Source: Microplitis mediator
Lineage: Eukaryota > Arthropoda > Insecta > Hymenoptera > Braconidae
Direction: 5' to 3'
Length of the DNA stretch: 64,000 bases
Assembly (NCBI RefSeq): GCF_029852145.1
Contig: NC_079974.1
Location: forward strand, 22,484,082 to 22,548,081
Each line of letters begins with the position of its first letter. The first letter of the stretch is position 1. The notes below the pieces were generated by a model. The model made no database searches. It was not told the origin of the DNA and worked only from the letters and a program-made list of their open reading frames with translations. Shown piece after piece: positions 1 to 13,495 of the stretch. The translations under genes and the position numbers were made by a program.

Positions 1-399
1 AGTAATGCCTTGAGTTTACACCTTCGACCTACGATCTCTACTCAATAGAAATAAATTTATTATATTTTTACTCGTATTCATAACACCATTTATTTTATTT
101 TTTTATTATTTTAATTTATTTTTTTACCAAGCGTGATATTTAAATCATTTTGTCACCAATTACTGGCTTATTATCCCACAGCTGTGCAAATACTTTTGAT
201 TAATTTATAGATTCGTTAATAATTCAATAAGTTTTATTACCTCGAAAATTTTTACATTTTAAATTAAATCATTTATACTCGATTACTTTCTTAAATATAC
301 AGGTAATCATTTATTGAAGCCAAAAAAATATTATTCTTGTTTTAATTATAATTTAATTGAATTCTAAATTGGAAATTTGAAAATCAAAATCATTTTTTA

Positions 400-930
400 T
401 TGATATCTTAGAGATTATTGCATAAAATATGACGTTTAGGTAGGTCACTGGAAAGGAAATTTGATTTCCTACAATTTAGGTCCTGGTAAAAAATCACCTA
501 AGATCAATATTTTAGAAGTTATGGTCATTTTATGTCTTAGAAAAAAATTTGAGATTTTCCAAAAGTTTCCAAATCTCTTAAAACGGCTATATCTCGAAAA
601 ATAATGACTCTAGGACATTTTTTATGAGGACCAAAATTAAAGAAAATTAAATTTCCTATAACTTTGGTCCTGACAAAAAATATCCTAGAACCCATATTTT
701 CCGAGATATCTTCATTTATATTTCTATATATAATTATACTTTTCCAAAAATTCCCAAACTCTTTAAAGCTCTCTATCTCCCAAACGATCGATCCCACGCA
801 AATTTCCACCGACTCAAAAATTGTTACAAATCAAATTCCCTATCCCTCGAGCACCTCAAACGTCAACTTTCCCCAATATCATATCCCAAACTCCATAAAA
901 TTCCTTTCCCAAATTTCTGTCCCGTCAAAA
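400..930. repeat. Dispersed AT-rich tandem family (block 1)
   Basis: Degenerate units repeat phrases such as 'tttcctacaa', 'ggtcctgacaaaaaatatcc' and 'gatatagcc'. The same phrases recur in blocks near 31330, 33290, 34960 and 40790, so this is one dispersed family. Confidence 0.7.
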
Positions 931-2277
931 AAATGAGTCTCACTAAAAACTGTCAATAAAAAACCCACAAAAATACAAACTAGCCATCCTAAATAAAACA
1001 AATAACAATAAAAGTCACCGATTATTTATACCCCAAATTTAAAACTCCCATATTAAGCATTTAAGTATTTTTCTTGTCCACATGAGGTCTGGGTTACATA
1101 TAATAGTAATAGCCGGCTAAAAATAGTTATTATTTGTACATATGTATAGACTAATAGTTAAGGTAAACTGTGTAGTACTACAGGTGCGTAGGTGTATTAA
1201 ATACATATATATACATATATATATATAAGTTAAACTACAGATATATCTATACTACTCATAAGTGGTACTCTTACTTAGAGAGAGAATAAAGAGTATAGTA
1301 CAAGAGTGTCTGAGTATTTTCATTTCAGGGTGCACATAGGACATGTAGAAAGACACACTCAACATAACACAGAGTAAAGAGTAAGAGTGTACAGTGTACA
1401 GAGTGGTTGAGTAGAGACATAGCTCGCGTAAGCCGGCCAACTTGGGTGGTCCGTCAAAGAAGGGACCGCACGCGGAGTTCAAACCCCCACCATAAAAAGT
1501 TACCGGTGTGTTGTCTCCCCACTAGTTTGCCACGCGGGATACACATACCAACAACACACTCGTGTTCGTATTAACTATCTATCTCTCCCTTTCTTCTTCT
1601 CATTCTTATTCTACTCCTTTATACGTACTTGGACTGGTTACAACGACAAATGTATGTATTTATGTACATATATACAATGTATGTCCATGTGTGAGTGTGT
1701 GCATGTGTGGAAGAGCGTAACGCTTGCCGGCATGGCACGGTCTTCGAAATATCTCTCAATTTACTCGAGTGAATTCCGAGCGCGGTGGTTCGAGACTAGT
1801 GTCAGTCAGTCAATGTGCCGAGAGAGAGAGAAGACCTGAGAGAGGATGGAAATAAATGTGGAAGACAATTAGGGATAAAAAAAGATACTTTTTTTGGGGT
1901 TTTGTTTTTGCAGGTGGAGTCGCATTGCACCGAAAATCGCAATCGCGGTTTATGAAATGATCAAGGATCTGGATGATGGGAATGGTGGAAATTTAAAGCT
2001 GATAATTATTTCGTACTATCTCGAGAAATGCGTGTGTGTATTTTGAGAATTTAACCGGGAATGCTAATTATTGGGATCATGAAGCCGAGGGCTTTTTAGG
2101 ATGGCGATGAGTCGGAGTAATTGTTAATTGCTGGTAATTTTAAGATAAATTGTCAAATTTATGAGACAAATATTTTTAAGACCAGAGTTTACTTAGAATT
2201 TTTTTTTATTGCAGTTGGAATTTTTTTTGAGAATTTAATATTTCGGGAATTGAAATTTTAATTTTTAAATATTTTTA

Positions 2278-2781
2278 GAGGAAGGGGGGGGGGGGGCGAA
2301 ACGGGATAGGCCGGCAAAATGGGATACTCTCAAAATTTCGTCAAAATTTTTTTTTCTCGAAAAACTTTCGAAAATGGTCAAAAATGACATCTAGTATAAT
2401 TTTACACTATTAAAAGCTAAAAAAAAACATTTTTATATTTTTTGCGAAAAGTATATTATTGGCGCCAATTTCAAATTTTGAAAAGAAATAACAAGGAAAA
2501 ACTTTTTTTAAAAAAATGTTGAGAGTAAATTTTATTACTTACATCAATTTAGAAAGACATTATTACATCAATTTTATTCACTTGAAAAAAAAAAAAAAAT
2601 TTACTTTTTTTTGGGGTATCCCATTTTGCCCGCAGAAAATAAAAATTTTTTTTCTGATGGCAGTCTAAAATTATATTTATTTCAAATAGAATCAAAATGA
2701 AGCCAATTTACGATATTTATGTCCCTAGTCACTAAATTTTTCGTTAAGTATCCCGTTTCCCCCCCCCCCCCCCCTTCCCCT
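2278..2781. mobile_element. Foldback (MITE-like) element with poly-G/poly-C ends
   Basis: The left end reads GGAAGGGGGG...CGAAACGGGATA, and the right end is its near reverse complement, TATCCCGTTTCCCC...CCTTCC. The inside also has a 'cccattttgcc' phrase. There is no transposase ORF. It resembles the element at 19650-20397 in style. Confidence 0.7.
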
Positions 2782-3059
2782 AATTACCATGGGGTGAAAT
2801 GGAGATTTTTATTTTCTCAAATTTCCCATCATTCAGTGAAAAATTAAAAATTTAAAATATCCAAATAAATCAAAATTTCGAAAAAATAATTTAAAATTCA
2901 AATCATAAAAAACCTGACACCGAGAAATGACTTTTTCCATTTTCGAAAAAAATAACCATATATAATTTCCCGATTGTTTTCCAACAATGAAAATTAGCAT
3001 AACACTCGTCCCTAAAATTAGTCAGTATAAATTAAAGAAAAAGTATTTAAAGCCCGCGC

Positions 3060-3960
3060 GCGTAGCGTCCGGGATCCGAGGGCTAGCATCTAGTGGCTGT
3101 CAATTGAGAGGCACGCGGAACGGCGTTCCACAGAACACAATAAAGAGCATAATGTAATACCCGATACTGTAGTGGTCCATGCCCGAGAATAAGAGAGAAT
3201 AAGACTGGAGACAGGAGACAGAAGACAGGAGACAGGCGAGGGCAAGGGCAGAAATAAATAAAGAATCCGTATCGGATGAACAGTAGGCAGGGAATTGCAT
3301 CAACTAAACGCTCGGGAGCCGAACATACATATATATATATATATATATATATCTCCATCAATAGCCACCCCATCATCTCCAGAATAATTTTCTCACTGGT
3401 TATTTAATTAATTACTCGCTAAACTGCTAATGTAATGACACCACCAGCAACAAAACTTTTAATCCCGTCGAATTGGTTACAGGACTTTTGAATAAGTAAT
3501 TACTCGGGCGATTGAACCGCGCGTTTAATTTAAAAATATAAACCCGAGTATAAATAAAGAATCGTCGGGTGTTAAAAGTGTAAGTAAGAGTATATAATAT
3601 ATGTGAGATGAGATGAAAGTATTGTGAGAGGAATGACGAGGGTGATTTGTTACGGACATTTGTCACGATGTGAGCTCTACTCCGGATTGCATCGAGTCGA
3701 AAATAATAATAAGAGTCGATGGGTATGGGTATGGGTGGGTACATAAAGTAGTTGATGTTTAAAAATAAATGCAATGGGAGAGCGAGATTGCTGCCGTTAA
3801 ACAGATCGCGCTCAAAGGCCATATCTCCCGGCGGAGGATGCGTTGCTGAGGACTCCACTGAGGACGTAAGAGACCGAGCAGGGAGTTGAGAGCTAATCGG
3901 CGGCCGCGTGGCTCTCCGTTACCGCAACGGTTACTTTGGTTAAGTGCCGGGGTCATTGAG
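3060..3960. other. GC-richer island in the long intron, possible cis-regulatory module
   Basis: Compared with the flanking AT-rich DNA, this block is complex and non-repetitive. It includes GCCATAT near 3818, and a GCCATGTT lies just downstream near 4066; both fit the Pho/YY1 core. The ORFs here show no protein features. Enhancer or Polycomb-response function is inference from location in an engrailed-family intron. Confidence 0.25.
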
Positions 3961-4146
3961 AAAATTGTGGGTCTGTTTGCGCACTGTCAGCCACGACTCA
4001 AGACTGAGATCTCGGGACTGGTTTCATTCAGGTTAACTCAGGAGACAGGCCTATACTTGTAGGGGGCCATGTTTACCGATAAATCGCTCTATCAGCTCCG
4101 TGGTTTTGTTTTCTTTTATTGGAAAATTTATTTGCTTTATTTACAA

Positions 4147-4760
4147 AAAATGCCGAGAGCGGGGTTCGAACCGTCGACTTTAAAACTGGAGACTAAAAAT
4201 TTTGATTATGAATTTTTTTTTTACTGGGAGCGGTATTCGAATCCTCGACTTTAAAACTGGAGACTAAAACTTTTGATTATGAATTTTTTTTTTTACTGGG
4301 AGCGGGATTCGAACCGTCGACTTTAGAACTGGAGACTAAAAATTTTGATTATGAATTTTTTTTTTTACTGGAAGCGGGATTCGAACCCTCGACTTTAGAA
4401 CTGAAGACTAAAAATTTTGATTATGAACTTTTTTTTTTTACTGGCAGCAGGATTCGAACCCTCAACTTTAGAACTGGAGACTAAAAATTTTGATTATGAA
4501 TTTTTTTTTTACTGGGAGCAGAATTCGAACCCTCAACTTTAGAACTGGAGACTAAAAATTTTGATTATGAATTTTTTTTTTACTGGGAGCGGTATTCGAA
4601 CCCTCGACTTTAAAACTGAAGACTAAAACTTTTGATTATGAATTTTTTTTTTACTGGGAGCGGGATTCGACCCCTCGACTTTAAAACTGGAAATTAAAAA
4701 TTTTGATAATGAATTTTTTTTTTACTGGGAGCGGGATTCGAACCCTCGATCTGAAGTTTG
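4147..4760. repeat. About nine 72-bp tandem repeats, each with a tRNA B-box-like motif
   Basis: Each unit carries a phrase like 'gggattcgaaccctcgac', then 'gactaaaaattttgatta' and a poly-T tract. On the minus strand several copies read GGTTCGAATCC exactly, the consensus of the RNA polymerase III B box. No full tRNA fold is present. Confidence 0.85.
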
Positions 4761-4979
4761 AAATTGAAGAAATTTTTCTTAGTCGGCCTAAGAATTAAAT
4801 TAAAAATATATAAATAAATAGATTGCGATAGTAATTAAGGATCGTAATAAAAAAAAAAATTAACTGTAGTCATCGGAGCCGATATTTAAAAATATCATGA
4901 GTAAAAAAAGTGATTGTTAACTACCCAAGTTTCCGGTTAGCTGTATCCATCTGTCCATAAGTAGTTTTCGAAATAAATC

Positions 4980-5640
4980 TTTTTCCGCGCTCCGTGACGA
5001 TCAGAATGCGACAGGTTGGCGAGGCAAGTTCAAGTCCCAAGTCGCGGGCACACAACTAAACCGCGGAGTCGTAGTAACATGAACATACTACGCACACAAA
5101 CACAAGTTTATCACTGAGTGTGCTGGCTCTCAATGTGGTGGATAAGTTAAAAGTCCGCGGTCAGATGGTGTAGAAGCATCAGGAGATGGTTTGGATTTTT
5201 TGTCATGCCCAAGATGCGCTCTCGGTTGCCTGCGGGCTCTTCTCTAAAGAGTTGAGTCCACGTCCACGTCCACATCCACATCCAGCAGTCAGCAGACCGT
5301 AGTCCGAAGCGTAGTAGCTTACATTACATTAGTACTTAAACTTGGAGCGCAGCTCCTTAGCTCGGGTATGCCCAGCAGAAGCCCGGTTCGCGGTTATAGG
5401 TGTAGATGTTGCTGCAGATATATAAATATAGATATAGATATAGGTTCGGATGTTAATTCTTCATTCGCCATTCTTGATTCGCGACTCTCCATTCCTCCAT
5501 TCCCGTCGACCGACATCAGAGCCCTCCAGCTTCACCTTAAACTTTTCAGTCCCGATGCGTACAAGTCGAGTCGTCAGACGCTCGTCCATCCTTTACTCAG
5601 GATTATGTCTTCCGCGAACAATAAACCTTGTAAAAGTTAA
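4980..5640. other. Second GC-richer island in the long intron
   Basis: The block is unique, CpG-bearing sequence between two repeat arrays. Short overlapping plus-strand frames near 5368-5746 are Ser/Arg/Leu-rich and lack motifs, so they are not called as genes. A regulatory element or noncoding exon is possible. Confidence 0.25.
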
Positions 5641-5936
5641 CTCTGAGGTCGTTGAATCCTCCTTACACCGAATTCATCCGCCAATACACATCACTTATTA
5701 TTACTTTTTATTGTTATTGTCCATTGACAATAGACTCTTGATTTAACTGGCCAACAAAATAACTCAACGGGATTTAAACTGCACTTTATTACATCCAGAT
5801 GATGAATAATTCAAGTTATGACGTTTATTTATACCCCGATTCATTCTATCCGTTTATTATAATTATTACCCAATTAATCACAAGCCCGCTCGACATTTTC
5901 TGTTCTATCGAGTAATTAAAATCCTTTTATTTTCTT

Positions 5937-6865
5937 TTCTTCTGCGGAAAATTAAAATTTTTACTAACAAAAGCAATTTTTTTTTTTTCATCGCAATTTA
6001 GACACTTCAATTCAAGTTATTTTCAAATTTCAAAGCATTTGAAAATATTCTCGAGCGTTTTCGGAAGCTTCAAAGTCGCGACTTGCGGATGTACGGATGT
6101 ACGGACTCTCTATAACTCGGGAACTTATCAGCCGATTTTGATCAACTTTTCACTCATTTCCGGTGTTTACTATTCTATATGACCCACAAAATTTTTTTAT
6201 CAATCGGACAAACAGTTTTCGAGTTATCCAAAGAAAAAGATGGCAAGAAATTTCCAAAGTGGTTTCAATTTTTTGTTCATTACTCGATAACCAGTTGCCA
6301 GATTGGTTTGAAAATTAAATCTCATGTACACTTCGATTATTTCCCTCCATCGCCACATAGGCGATTAAAATCGATCGATTTTTTAAAAAATATTTCTGTT
6401 TTCTTCTGCGGAAAATGGAAACTTTCACTAACGAAAACAAATTTCTTTCTTCATCACAATTTAGACACTTCAATTCAACTTATTTCCAAATTTCGAATCA
6501 TTCGAAAATATTCTTGAGTGTTTTCGGAGGCGTCAAAGCCGCGACTTGCGGATGTACGGATGTACGGACTCTCTATAACTCGGGAACTAATCAACCGATT
6601 TTGATCAACTTTCCACTCATTTCCGGTGTTTATTATTCTATATGACCCACAAAATCTTTGTATCAATCGGAACAATAGTTTTCGAGTTACCCAAAGAAAA
6701 AGATGGCAAGAAATTTCCAAAGTGATTTCAACTTTTTGCTCATAACTCGATAACCAGTGGCCAGATTGATTTGAAAATTAAATCTCATGTACACTTCGAT
6801 TATTTCTCTCCATCGCCACACAGGCGATTAAAATCGACCGATTTTCCAAAAAACTTTTTTTTTTT
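5937..6865. repeat. Tandem duplication, period about 463 bp
   Basis: Two long copies share 'gcggatgtacggatgtacgg' (near 6085 and 6548) and matching text on both sides down to 'cgattaaaatcga'. The copies differ at scattered positions. Confidence 0.85.
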
Positions 6866-7771
6866 CTTCACAAACTCTAAATGAATTGCGAGCAAAAGTT
6901 AAATTATATCACACTTTCGTGTGATTAATTACTCAAAATTTTTTATGTTCGTGTTGAACATGACAATGAATTAATAATCCAGATAACAAATGATTAAAAA
7001 TATAATTTATATAATTCACGTGGAAAATAGATGGCATATATATAAGTATATAGATATATATATTAAACAGTTACAATAAAAATGAGCAATAAAAATTAGT
7101 GGTTAAACACGATGGTAAAAAAGTTGAGCCGATGTAAATGTCATATATAAGATCGGGAATAATTAGCGGCGCCGAGAGACAGGTGAAGAATAGCGTCACG
7201 CCTCTTTGCTGTAGATGCACTACACGCGAACCTCGCATATTGTAACCTCTCGGTTTTGTATTATTATTTCTTCCTTCTCTACTTCAATTTTTTTTCCTCT
7301 TCCTTTTTCCTTACTACAATTATTATTGTTATTATTATTATTTTTATTCCTCTTCCGTAGCAACTACAATGTATGCCCGTATCTTTTATTACAATCAATA
7401 AGTACATACGCGTTTATGTGTAAGCTACCATTACCATTATCCACTCAATGTTTCAATTAATTTATAAATAAAATTTTAAATTCAATTACTGATGATGACT
7501 AGGCCACAGAAAGTCATCGGAATGATTCTTAAGAGGGAATGGAAGCAAAACTAGACCTTAGTAGTGGCCTCTAAACTATTTTGTACCAAAGGCTATTGGA
7601 TTTTTTTGCATAACTGATGTTATTTTCTGGTTCAAATTATACTAGATATAAATTTATGAGCTGTCATTGAATCGGAATTTGTAAATTTAATTATCGCCTC
7701 AATGGAAAATGAAAATTGTTTTTTCAAAAAATTAGTCGATGAGATTTTTTTTAAAATAGAATTTTCGTATT

Positions 7772-7893
7772 TAGCCCGTACGAAAAATATATATATCTGG
7801 GATATATACAGGCAAAATTGAATATGTCTCATATATGGGACATATATTCAGATTTGCCTAAATATATATGGATATATACTTTTTCCGTACGGG
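7772..7893. mobile_element. Short near-perfect hairpin element
   Basis: The ends CCCGTACGAAAAA and TTTTTCCGTACGGG are inverted copies. The arms continue through 'atatatctgggatatata' and 'aggcaaa' toward a centre near 'catatatggg'. It is about 120 bp with no coding capacity. Confidence 0.75.
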
Positions 7894-7994
7894 AGTATAG
7901 ATTTCATTCTAATTTTTTGAAATATTTTTGAAGTAAAAATAAATTCTGGAAAAAATAATTTAGATTTTAGATCGGAAATCAATTAAATTTTTTT

Positions 7995-9045
7995 TTTGCA
8001 AAAAATTTTGGAGTTCAAATTAAGAATTTTTTGATTGATTTACTTTTTTGGGCTCTGATTTACTCAAATCTGTATAATCAAAAAATTAGATCTAGATCTA
8101 AGAGCGAAATTTAGATTTCTGTAGATCTGAATTATTTTTCGTAGGGTAGAAAAAGAAAAATTTGACGTGAGATCTAGATCCTAGATTTGAATTTTTGTGA
8201 AGCAGAAAAAAATTTTTGGAGTTCAAATTAAGGATTTTCTGATTGATTTAAATTTTTGGGCTCTGATTTACTAAAATCTGTGTAATTAAAAAATTAGATC
8301 TAGATCTAAGAGCGAAATTTGAATTTTTGTAGATCTGAATTATTTTTCATAGGGTAAAAAAATAAAAATTTGACGTAACATCTCGATCCTAGATTTGAAT
8401 TTTTGTGATGCAGCAAAAAATATTTGGAGTTCAAATTAAGGATTTTCGGATTTACATTTTTGGACTCTGATTTACTCAAATCTGTATAATTAAAAAATTA
8501 GATCTAGATCTATGAGCGAAATTTTGATTTTCTGTAGATCTGAATTATTTTTCACAGGGTAGAAAAATAAAAATTTGACGTAAGATCTAGATTCTAGATT
8601 TGAATTTTTGTGAAGCAGAAAAAAATTTTTGGAGTTCAAATTAAGGATTTTCTGATTTACATTTTTGGGCTCTGATTTACTAAAATCTGTATAATTAAAA
8701 AATTAGATCTAGATCTAAGAGCAAAATTTGGATTTCTGTAGATCTAAATTATTTTTCGTAGGGTAGAAAAATAAAAATTTGACGTAAGATCTAGATCCTA
8801 GATTTGAATTTTTGTGAAGCAGAAAAAAATTTTTGGAGTTCAAATTAAGGATTTTCTGATTTACATTTTTGGGCTCTGATTTACTAAAATCCGTATAATT
8901 AAAAAATCAGATCTAGATCTAAGAGCGAAATTTGGATTTCTGTAGATCTGAATTATTTTTCATAGGGTAAAAAAATAAAAATTTGACGTAAGATCTAGAT
9001 CCTAGATTTTAGATTCGAATTTTTGTGAAGCAGAAAAAATTTTTC
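7995..9045. repeat. Five-copy tandem array, period about 206 bp, AGATCTAGATC-rich
   Basis: Units repeat 'ggagttcaaattaaggat', 'gggctctgattta', 'ttagatctagatcta' and 'gacgtaagatctagat'. Copies start near 8010, 8218, 8425, 8631 and 8836. No coding frame runs through the array. Confidence 0.9.
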
Positions 9046-9521
9046 TATCGTCATTAACTAATTTCGAGTATCATTGAAAAAACCAAAAAATTATTTATTA
9101 ACTCAAAATTAATAAAACATCAGCCTGGAAAACTTCAATTACTCGAACGTCAAAACTAATTAACAATAAATTTGAATATATAGTCTGGTAAAAATAAATT
9201 TATAAATAATTCCAGCCGATGGAAGCATAAATTACACACATATATGTAATATATACATATATTTAAACAGTAAAGTGGTATTTACACAAATAGGAGTTTA
9301 GTTTTTAACTGAAAAACAAGTTAACGAGGTGATTTAAGTTTGTAATAGTGTGTAAGCTAAATAAAAGCCATCTCTAGTCTCTAGCCTCCAGTTTCCAGTC
9401 TCTAGTCTCTAGTCTACGTTGCAATTTCATCGTTCAGTGCAATCGCGATGAATTTACCACAGACAGGTCGTCTCTAGTCCGTTTACGGTCCATGTGCATC
9501 AGAGTCCTCAATCCAAACCTC

Positions 9522-9552
<31 letters not shown>

Positions 9553-9997
9553 TTGATTTTGCGTAATAAAACCAAGAAAAATTAAAAAAATAAAAATCTC
9601 AAGTATTTTATACATATATATTTATATATTTTTTATCGAACGCAGTTGCATAATCGGTTATAACAATTTACGTTTAAGATCAAGTGGTTAGCGGGTATTA
9701 AATTATGGTCATTCAATTAACTATTTATATGTTTATATACATTGTTATTCAATTATCTTTGATTAAATATTTTTAAAACTTTATTATTTGTAATTTATAT
9801 TCTTTATTGCTCGTAAAATATATTACTCATTCTAATTAATAATTTTCTGTTGGCTGTTCTATTAATAGAAAAAACATTTTGTCAAGTATATATTTAATTG
9901 ACATGCGAATAAATGTTTATTGGAGGTAAATAATTTATTTGCAAAGCTCGTAATGGGCATAAAAAAAATCAGTTGCAATTTTTTTTGCCACTTGTAT

Positions 9998-11142
9998 ACA
10001 CTGTGAAAAATCGGGAGTGAATCGGGATTTGATTTTAATCCAAATTCACTCCGCCACTCGGAGTTCCGGAATTTAAAAAAAAAATTACTCCGCATACGGA
10101 GTGAATTGGGAGTTTTTTTTTAGCGGAGTGACGCGGATTTTATTTCACTCCCAATTCACTCCGGTCTGGAGTTTTAACATTTAATTGAATTTATATTAAT
10201 TTATATTAAACTGTTAAACTGTTAAAAGATCAGTAATGTAATACGTGAGTTTTTACTTCAATTTTATTTAGTGCCCTCCCGAGTCAAAATATTAGACGTA
10301 AGTTGAACGTTCTTAACGTTTTAAACGTAAATTGAACGTTCTTAACGTTTTAAACGTGAATTGAACGTTTTTAACGTTTTGGAAGTAAATTGAACGATTT
10401 TTTTGTATTTTGGTTCGTAAAAAATTGATAATTTCATGAGTTATGATTTTAGATTTTTGGAATGCTCATGTTTTCTTATTGCAAGTCTAAATAGATTTTA
10501 GTTACGTTTTCGATTTATGATACTCTAATCTACGTTTTGAATAATTTAAAAACTGTCAAATTGAGTTTTTAATGTTCAAAACATTCAATTTACGTTTAAA
10601 ACGTTCAATTTACGTTCAAAACGTTAAAGACCTTCAATTTACGTTGAAAAGGTTCAAAACCTTAAAAACCTTCAATTTACGTTTAAAACGTCAAAAACAT
10701 TCAATTTACGTTTAAAACGTTAAAAACGTTCAATTTACGTTTAAAACATTAAGATCGTTCAATTTACGTTCAAAACGTTAAAAACCTTCAATTTACGTTT
10801 AAAACGTTAAGATCGTTCAATTTACGTCTAATATTTCGACTCGGGCTGGTAGAAATTTTTTGGACTTTTCTCTGAAGAAGTTTTTAGAACTTTGAAAAAA
10901 TCTTTAGAATTTTAGAACTGAGTTTTTTAGGAAAAATTCCGAAAAATTTCCACCAGGGTGGAGTTATTTTTTATTAATAATATTTTCGAAACTCCTTTCC
11001 GGAGGAATTAAATTATTAAAACATTATCTACTCCGTGAAAACTTCCCTTCGGTGTGAATTTTACTCCGAAGGGAGTAAATAATTTAAAAATTCATTCACT
11101 CCGGATTTGATCCGCATTCACTCCGCGAATTTTTTACAGTGT
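9998..11142. mobile_element. Foldback element of about 1.1 kb with CACTGT ends
   Basis: The left end (CACTGTGAAAAATCGGGAGT) and the right end (CGGAGTGAATGCGG... on the reverse strand, closing in TTTTTTACAGTG) are inverted copies. 'actccg' phrases fill both arms. A second foldback is nested inside at 10274-10850. No transposase ORF is present. Confidence 0.75.
10274..10850. mobile_element. Nested foldback built of AACGTTTTAAACGTAAATTG units
   Basis: It starts with 'cccgagtcaaaatattagac' and ends with the inverse 'gtctaatatttcgactcggg'. The arms are short arrays of about 30-bp units (ttgaacgttcttaacgtttt), forward on the left and reverse-complemented on the right. Confidence 0.8.
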
Positions 11143-12825
11143 AATAAAAATTTTCCGGTCTCAAATTCAAAATAAAGAAAAAATTACGCGGCAATTTTTT
11201 GTGCGCGAGAATTTGAAAGTTAAAAAAATACCCGAAGAATTTTCATATATTTATCGGAAAATAAAATAAAATAAAAAATTTTAATTCAAACACAAAAATA
11301 AAATTCAACTGCTTAATGACAACATGCAAAGTAAACAAAAATATTTAATCGATAAAAATTCAACCTCACATATTTTAAATATATTATCAATATCATTATA
11401 TTTTTATTGATCAAATAGATTATTTTCCCATAAAATAAATTAACCCATATATAAATATATACACATGTATACTAATAGACGTAAACCTAATTAAATAAGG
11501 ATATTGACATAGAAATAACAATAACAAAGAAATAAATATACGTTGCGTTATATATATATTTAATATTAAATAGGCTGTCAAATGAATATTTTTAACGACT
11601 GTACTGAATTTCATAACGTCAGTTAATAATATATATAACACAGTACTATATATATAAGAATCATGAACTCATGACGATAATCATTAATCACACAAAATGA
11701 ATAATTCCATTTGCGTTTTATTTTATAAATATATATGTATATATATATTTTTTCTCTGATCTTATTACGCATTGACGTGTACAATCAAATTGATTTAGTG
11801 TGTACCTACACGTTGAGAAACAAATGTAATATAGCCATATATAACCACATATATACATATATATATATGTTGACATATATGAGTAGTGCGTGACGCATTT
11901 AACCGAGTGTGTTCTCTCTAATATAACCACGTGTGCGTTTTAAATATTAAAAGCTCGACTAAAATTCAAAACGCACTAATTTTACTCCCGCTGTCGAACT
12001 CATCGCGAAATTACGGGGTCTGCATAGAAGCCAATTCGTAGATAAATAATAATAAAAGTGATTTAAGGTTTTAATCTCCCGAAGGAATATATATATATAT
12101 ATATATATGTTTGCCACCCACTTTGTGTGGTAATTTTAAATCCTGTCATTTACCGTCCGCGGATTTGCTGCTCGTAAACTAAATACACTTTAGCACAAGT
12201 AGTTTGATAAAAGAAAAATAAAAGTAAATATATATAAGAAGTTAGGGAGTGAAGAGGAAAGAAAAGAGAGAATGAATGCTAAAGCTAAAGCAACATTGAG
12301 TTTTGTTGTTTTGTCGCGTCACGACCCGACGACAGGTTCACTTTTCTGTCCGGTCTTTCGTTTCTCGTTTATTCTCACATGCTATTTTGTTATACCCGCG
12401 AATGTATGAAACTTTACTGCTGTACTTATTCGTTATGTTGTTTAACTTTTTTTTTTTATTTGTTTTACTGTTTACATATCAGCGGAACGGGTATCGCGAT
12501 TAACACTTCGAGAAACGAGAGGTGAATATGCCGTAGAAAATAAAATTTATTGTGAGGTTTTTGGGGGGAATCGTTATGAGTTATGAGAATTTTCGCTTAC
12601 TTAATTTATTGACTCTTGTTGTTAATTAGCTGTTTGTTTTACTTTTAATTGATAGACGGTTTGTTTGTAGAAAATATAATTAAGACGCGGATCGAGAAAT
12701 GTGGAGCGTTTTATCTACCGCTTGCATCAAATACTAATTACTCGAGATAGAAATAGATTTTGCTGGAAAATTTATATATATTTGTGATAAATATGTTAGA
12801 AAAGGATTCAAGTGACCGTAGAAAT

Positions 12826-13495
12826 ATTTTTTTTTATTGAGTTAAAGAAACGAATCAAAATATCGAGGTCATAATTTGGATAAATTTAAAAAAATGAAAT
12901 TTCCAAATTTTTTATTTTTTTTTATCGAAATTAGTTCGATTCAAATTTTAATTTTTATGTAAAAAAATCTTCGGTACTCAAAAAAATTTTTTTTTTTAAA
13001 TTGAGTTAAAAAAAAGAATTAAAATATCGAGGTCATAATTTTGATAAATTTTATAAAAATGGAATTTTCAAATTTTTAATTTTCTTATTGATATTCGTTA
13101 GATTCAAAATTTAATTTTTATGTAGAAAAATTTTCGGTACTCAAAAAAATTTTTTTTTAAATCGAGTTAAAAAAAAAAAATCAAAATATCGAAGTCATAA
13201 TTTTGATAAATTTAAAAAAAATGGAATTTTCAAATTTTTAATTTTTTTTTTATCGAAATTAGTTCGATTCAAAATTTAATTTTTATGTAAAAAAATCTTC
13301 GGTCCTCAAAAAAATTTTTTTATTAAATTGCGTTAAAAAAAAGAATCAAAATATCGAGGTCATAATTTTGATAAATTTTATAAAAATGAAATTTTCAAAT
13401 TTGAAATTTTATTTTATCAAAATTAGTTCGATTCAAAATTTAATTTTTATGTTAAAAAATTTCGGTCCTCAAAAAATTTTTTTTTAAAATTACAG
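12826..13495. repeat. Four-copy tandem array, period about 166 bp
   Basis: Units repeat 'caaaatatcgaggtcataat', 'aaattagttcgattcaaa' and 'cttcggtactcaaaaaaa'. The array is AT-rich and noncoding. Confidence 0.85.

Noticed and set aside
3427..3858. A 143-codon minus-strand ORF in the long intron
   Set aside because: The translation lacks domain signature and good start context, and overlaps another frame of similar length.
4147..4760. tRNA genes at the GGTTCGAATCC matches
   Set aside because: There is no acceptor stem, anticodon arm or A box; only the T-arm-like phrase repeats.
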